From Chromatiales bacterium (lineage in GTDB: Bacteria > Pseudomonadota > Gammaproteobacteria > SZUA-152): a stretch of DNA of 7,162 bases. Within the stretch, counting starts at the first letter, position 1, and every line of letters starts with the position of its first letter. The stretch is taken from the NCBI GenBank assembly GCA_026999335.1, contig JALTPW010000931.1, forward strand, positions 1 through 7,162. Direction: 5' to 3'. This document shows, one piece after another, positions 5,741 to 7,162 of this stretch. The notes beneath the pieces are model-generated. The model did no database searches. It was not told the DNA's origin and saw only the letters and a list, made by a program, of their open reading frames with translations. The position numbers were made by a program, and so were the translations under genes.

Positions 5741-6145
5741 ATGAATCCAGATCGAAAGTCTATCGGAGCCATCATTCTCCTGCTTCTGGTGGCGGTTTCT
5801 GCCCTCAAACTCTGGCCAGATTCAACACAGTCACCACACGCCGGCATCAAACTACCCAAAGGCCCAGCCATCATCCTGATACGTGGTGACAACAGTCCAA
5901 GCTGCAAGATCATTCACGGGCTGGTGGAACAGGCAGCCGAACGTTATAGCAACCGGATCGAAGTAATTCAGACGGACTGGAGTCCTGACAACCCCCTGAT
6001 CAAGCACTACCAGATACGCTTTCTGCCAGCGGTAGTATTCATCGGCAGCGATGGAAAAGAGGTGGGCCGAATTATTGGTGAAAGCAAAGCCGTTCAAGAT
6101 CAGCTTGCCCAGGCGCTCTCCCAAGCCGATGCATTGCTGGAGTAG
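5741..6145 (+). CDS. Membrane-anchored thioredoxin-fold protein with SPSC (monothiol) active site
   Basis: This 134-residue protein has an N-terminal signal anchor (hydrophobic residues 8-22, after RK), then a thioredoxin fold that should lie in the periplasm. The redox motif region reads RGDNSPSCK: Ser52-Pro-Ser-Cys55 stands where thioredoxins have Cys-Gly-Pro-Cys. The first, nucleophilic cysteine is therefore replaced by serine and only one cysteine remains in the whole protein. The cis-proline loop is kept (IRFLPAVVFIGSDGKEVGRIIG). The start at 5741 follows AGGA (5729-5732) by 8 bases and gives a clean signal sequence; earlier in-frame ATGs at 5654 and 5717 overlap the upstream gene. It lies 10 bp after the corrinoid-protein gene and 3 bp before the CcdA-like gene. 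Reduction by CcdA is the natural partner hypothesis, but a single cysteine cannot do ordinary dithiol exchange. It might bind a metal or form a mixed disulfide. Confidence 0.8.
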   Translation: MNPDRKSIGAIILLLLVAVSALKLWPDSTQSPHAGIKLPKGPAIILIRGDNSPSCKIIHGLVEQAAERYSNRIEVIQTDWSPDNPLIKHYQIRFLPAVVFIGSDGKEVGRIIGESKAVQDQLAQALSQADALLE

Positions 6146-6148
6146 ACG

Positions 6149-6874
6149 ATGGATGCCTTCGCCGAATGGCTGACTCCCTATCTCGCCAATGACTCCTTGC
6201 TGGCTCTGCCGCTGGTGATTATTGGCGGCCTGATCACCGCCTTCAATCCCTGCTGCCTGCCCATGTACCCGGCCGTCTTTGGTTTCATGGGGCGCAGTTG
6301 TTGTCAGGCCTCAGCGAGTGAAAACAATCAAAATCCAGCGCCCAAAATCCAAACCCACATTGCCCTGATCTTTGTCTTCGGCATGGCCACCGCAACGGCA
6401 CTGATGGGATTGCTAACCGCCGGGTTGGGCTGGGTCTTTGGTCGCTTTGATCCGCTGTTTCAGATGCTGTTGGCGCTGATCCCTCTGGCGATGGGCCTGC
6501 ACCTGCTAGGCCTGCTCCCGGCAAAACTGCCCGCTTGGTCTATCAAAGGCTTGCCCGACTTCGGCACACAACGCTTTAAACACACCCTCACCGCCTTCGG
6601 CGCAGGCCTGGCTTTCTCTCTGGCGATTGCGCCTTGCGCCACACCCATCCTGCTCGGCATTCTTACTTTAGTTGCCATGCAGGGGGATATGCTCTGGGGC
6701 ACGGTGTTAATGTTTATCTACGGCTTAGGCACCGGCATACCGATGCTGCTCATTGGCCACGGCTTTGAGCGTTTGCAGCCCTGGTTTTCCGCACCTCGTC
6801 ATCTGCAATGGTTGCGTAGCCTCTCAGGGTTACTGCTGCTGGGCGTGGGCGGATATATGGTGTGGTTGGTGTAA
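6149..6874 (+). CDS. CcdA/DsbD-like membrane thiol-disulfide electron carrier
   Basis: This 241-residue membrane protein has about six hydrophobic segments, matching CcdA or the DsbD central domain in size. The two family motifs are present: NPCCLPMYPAVFGF in helix 1 (Cys35, Cys36) and APCATPILLGIL in helix 4 (Cys163). In the family one Cys from each motif forms the pair that passes electrons from cytoplasmic thioredoxin to a protein outside. Unusual here are a second cysteine next to each of two sites: the doubled Cys35-Cys36 and a CysCys at 51-52 in the following loop (GRSCCQAS). A loop of about 20 polar residues (53-70) separates helices 1 and 2. A GGAG (6139-6142) lies 6 bases before the ATG and the upstream stop is 3 bp away, so it is translated with the thioredoxin-like gene. 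Cytochrome c maturation is unlikely, as no ccm/ccs gene is near. It is the last gene of the operon. Confidence 0.88.
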   Translation: MDAFAEWLTPYLANDSLLALPLVIIGGLITAFNPCCLPMYPAVFGFMGRSCCQASASENNQNPAPKIQTHIALIFVFGMATATALMGLLTAGLGWVFGRFDPLFQMLLALIPLAMGLHLLGLLPAKLPAWSIKGLPDFGTQRFKHTLTAFGAGLAFSLAIAPCATPILLGILTLVAMQGDMLWGTVLMFIYGLGTGIPMLLIGHGFERLQPWFSAPRHLQWLRSLSGLLLLGVGGYMVWLV

Positions 6875-6917
6875 ACGCCTCCGGTATCCCCCTGTGCGTT
6901 GAAGGTGTTCGGGAATA

Positions 6918-6946
6918 GCGGTGGATTGGGCATTTATCCACCACGC
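6918..6946. terminator. Stem-loop in convergent intergenic region, possible bidirectional terminator
   Basis: GGTGGAT (6920-6926) pairs with ATCCACC (6936-6942) across a 9-base loop; a further GCG/CGC pairing can extend it with a small bulge. It lies about 45 bases after the CcdA-like gene and about 80 bases after the end of the PII-like gene on the other strand, a fitting place for a shared terminator. No T-tract follows on either strand, so it may instead be an RNA-stabilising hairpin. The remaining sequence between 6875 and 7024 shows nothing else I can support. Confidence 0.4.
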
Positions 6947-7024
6947 TCCACATGTTGTTCCTTGCTACTGTTGCGGTGAATCTACGCCTAATTCGTACTC
7001 TCGGCTTTTCCGCCCCAATGTCAC

Positions 7025-7162
7025 TCACCCATCCATTCGAATTGCTTGCCCAATATCTATGACATAAATCCATCCGGCATCGGTTTGACCGGTGCGGGCA
7101 TGTTGCTGAATCAGTTGGGTCGCCTCATCCACCCGTGCGTCATCGCACACCAGTTCTAGTTT
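7025..7162 (-). CDS. C-terminal fragment of a PII-like (GlnB family) signalling protein, 5' part beyond window
   Basis: On the minus strand a frame enters from the right edge and runs 45 codons to a TGA at 7027-7025. It reads KLELVCDDARVDEATQL, then IQQHARTGQTDAGWIYVIDI and GQAIRMDG. This resembles the end of PII proteins: a conserved val-asp segment, the ARTG.(x)GxG-like nucleotide-binding turn, IFV-type strand and AIRI end. PII trimers sense ATP/ADP and 2-oxoglutarate and regulate transporters or enzymes. Differences from canonical GlnB are Trp in place of the usual Lys in GDGKIFV and the short end after AIRMDG. Which PII subgroup it belongs to, and whether it relates to the metal genes, cannot be told from 45 residues. 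It converges on the CcdA-like gene and so is not in its operon. Confidence 0.65.
   Translation of the reverse strand, partial: KLELVCDDARVDEATQLIQQHARTGQTDAGWIYVIDIGQAIRMDG

Noticed and set aside
6750..7073. Minus-strand 107-codon open frame across the end of the CcdA-like gene and the intergenic region
   Set aside because: It is Arg/Thr-rich, resembles no family I know, and overlaps both the CcdA-like gene and the PII-like fragment in other frames.
1..7162. tRNA, rRNA, CRISPR arrays, insertion sequences or integration sites
   Set aside because: No cloverleaf, repeat-spacer pattern, transposase or terminal inverted repeat was seen on either strand.

Overview
The window looks like a piece of a proteobacterial chromosome or large plasmid, most likely gammaproteobacterial. 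This is inferred from gene content, the moderate GC and the compact operons; no rRNA or other phylogenetic marker is present. It holds two divergent gene clusters for metal(loid) stress, followed by the end of an unrelated gene on the right. All sequence-based calls come from reading translations and recalling families; no database search was run.

Left half, minus strand (3268 down to 1): an arsenic operon in the order arsR, acr3, gap, arsJ. ArsR carries the Cys32-Val-Cys34 As(III)/Sb(III) sensor motif. Acr3 is the As(III) efflux permease with its conserved membrane cysteine. The GAPDH and ArsJ form the known two-part arsenate route: GAPDH makes 1-arseno-3-phosphoglycerate and ArsJ exports it. 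No arsenate reductase (arsC) lies in the window. The 3' end of arsJ runs off the left edge.

Right half, plus strand (3399 to 6874): a second regulator and five tightly packed genes. The regulator is a CadC-like ArsR/SmtB protein with four candidate soft-metal cysteines. It is followed by two small multidrug resistance (SMR) proteins in tandem. Next comes a soluble fusion of a Cys-rich N-terminus, an MtrA-like corrinoid-binding domain and a DUF4346 domain. The last two genes encode a membrane-anchored thioredoxin-fold protein with only one active-site cysteine, and a CcdA/DsbD-type membrane electron carrier. Two near-identical 24-bp sites in opposite orientation (21 of 24 matching) lie at the regulator's promoter and just before the first SMR gene. 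They tie the regulator to the five genes as one regulon. I do not know a described system with this combination. It is the best candidate for something new here: a corrinoid-linked, redox-assisted metal(loid) or organometal handling and export system.

Right edge: after a convergent intergenic stretch of about 150 bp with a stem-loop, the C-terminal 45 residues of a PII-like (GlnB family) signalling protein are read on the minus strand and run off the window. No tRNA, rRNA, CRISPR array or insertion sequence was seen, and no gene-free stretch exceeds 300 bases.
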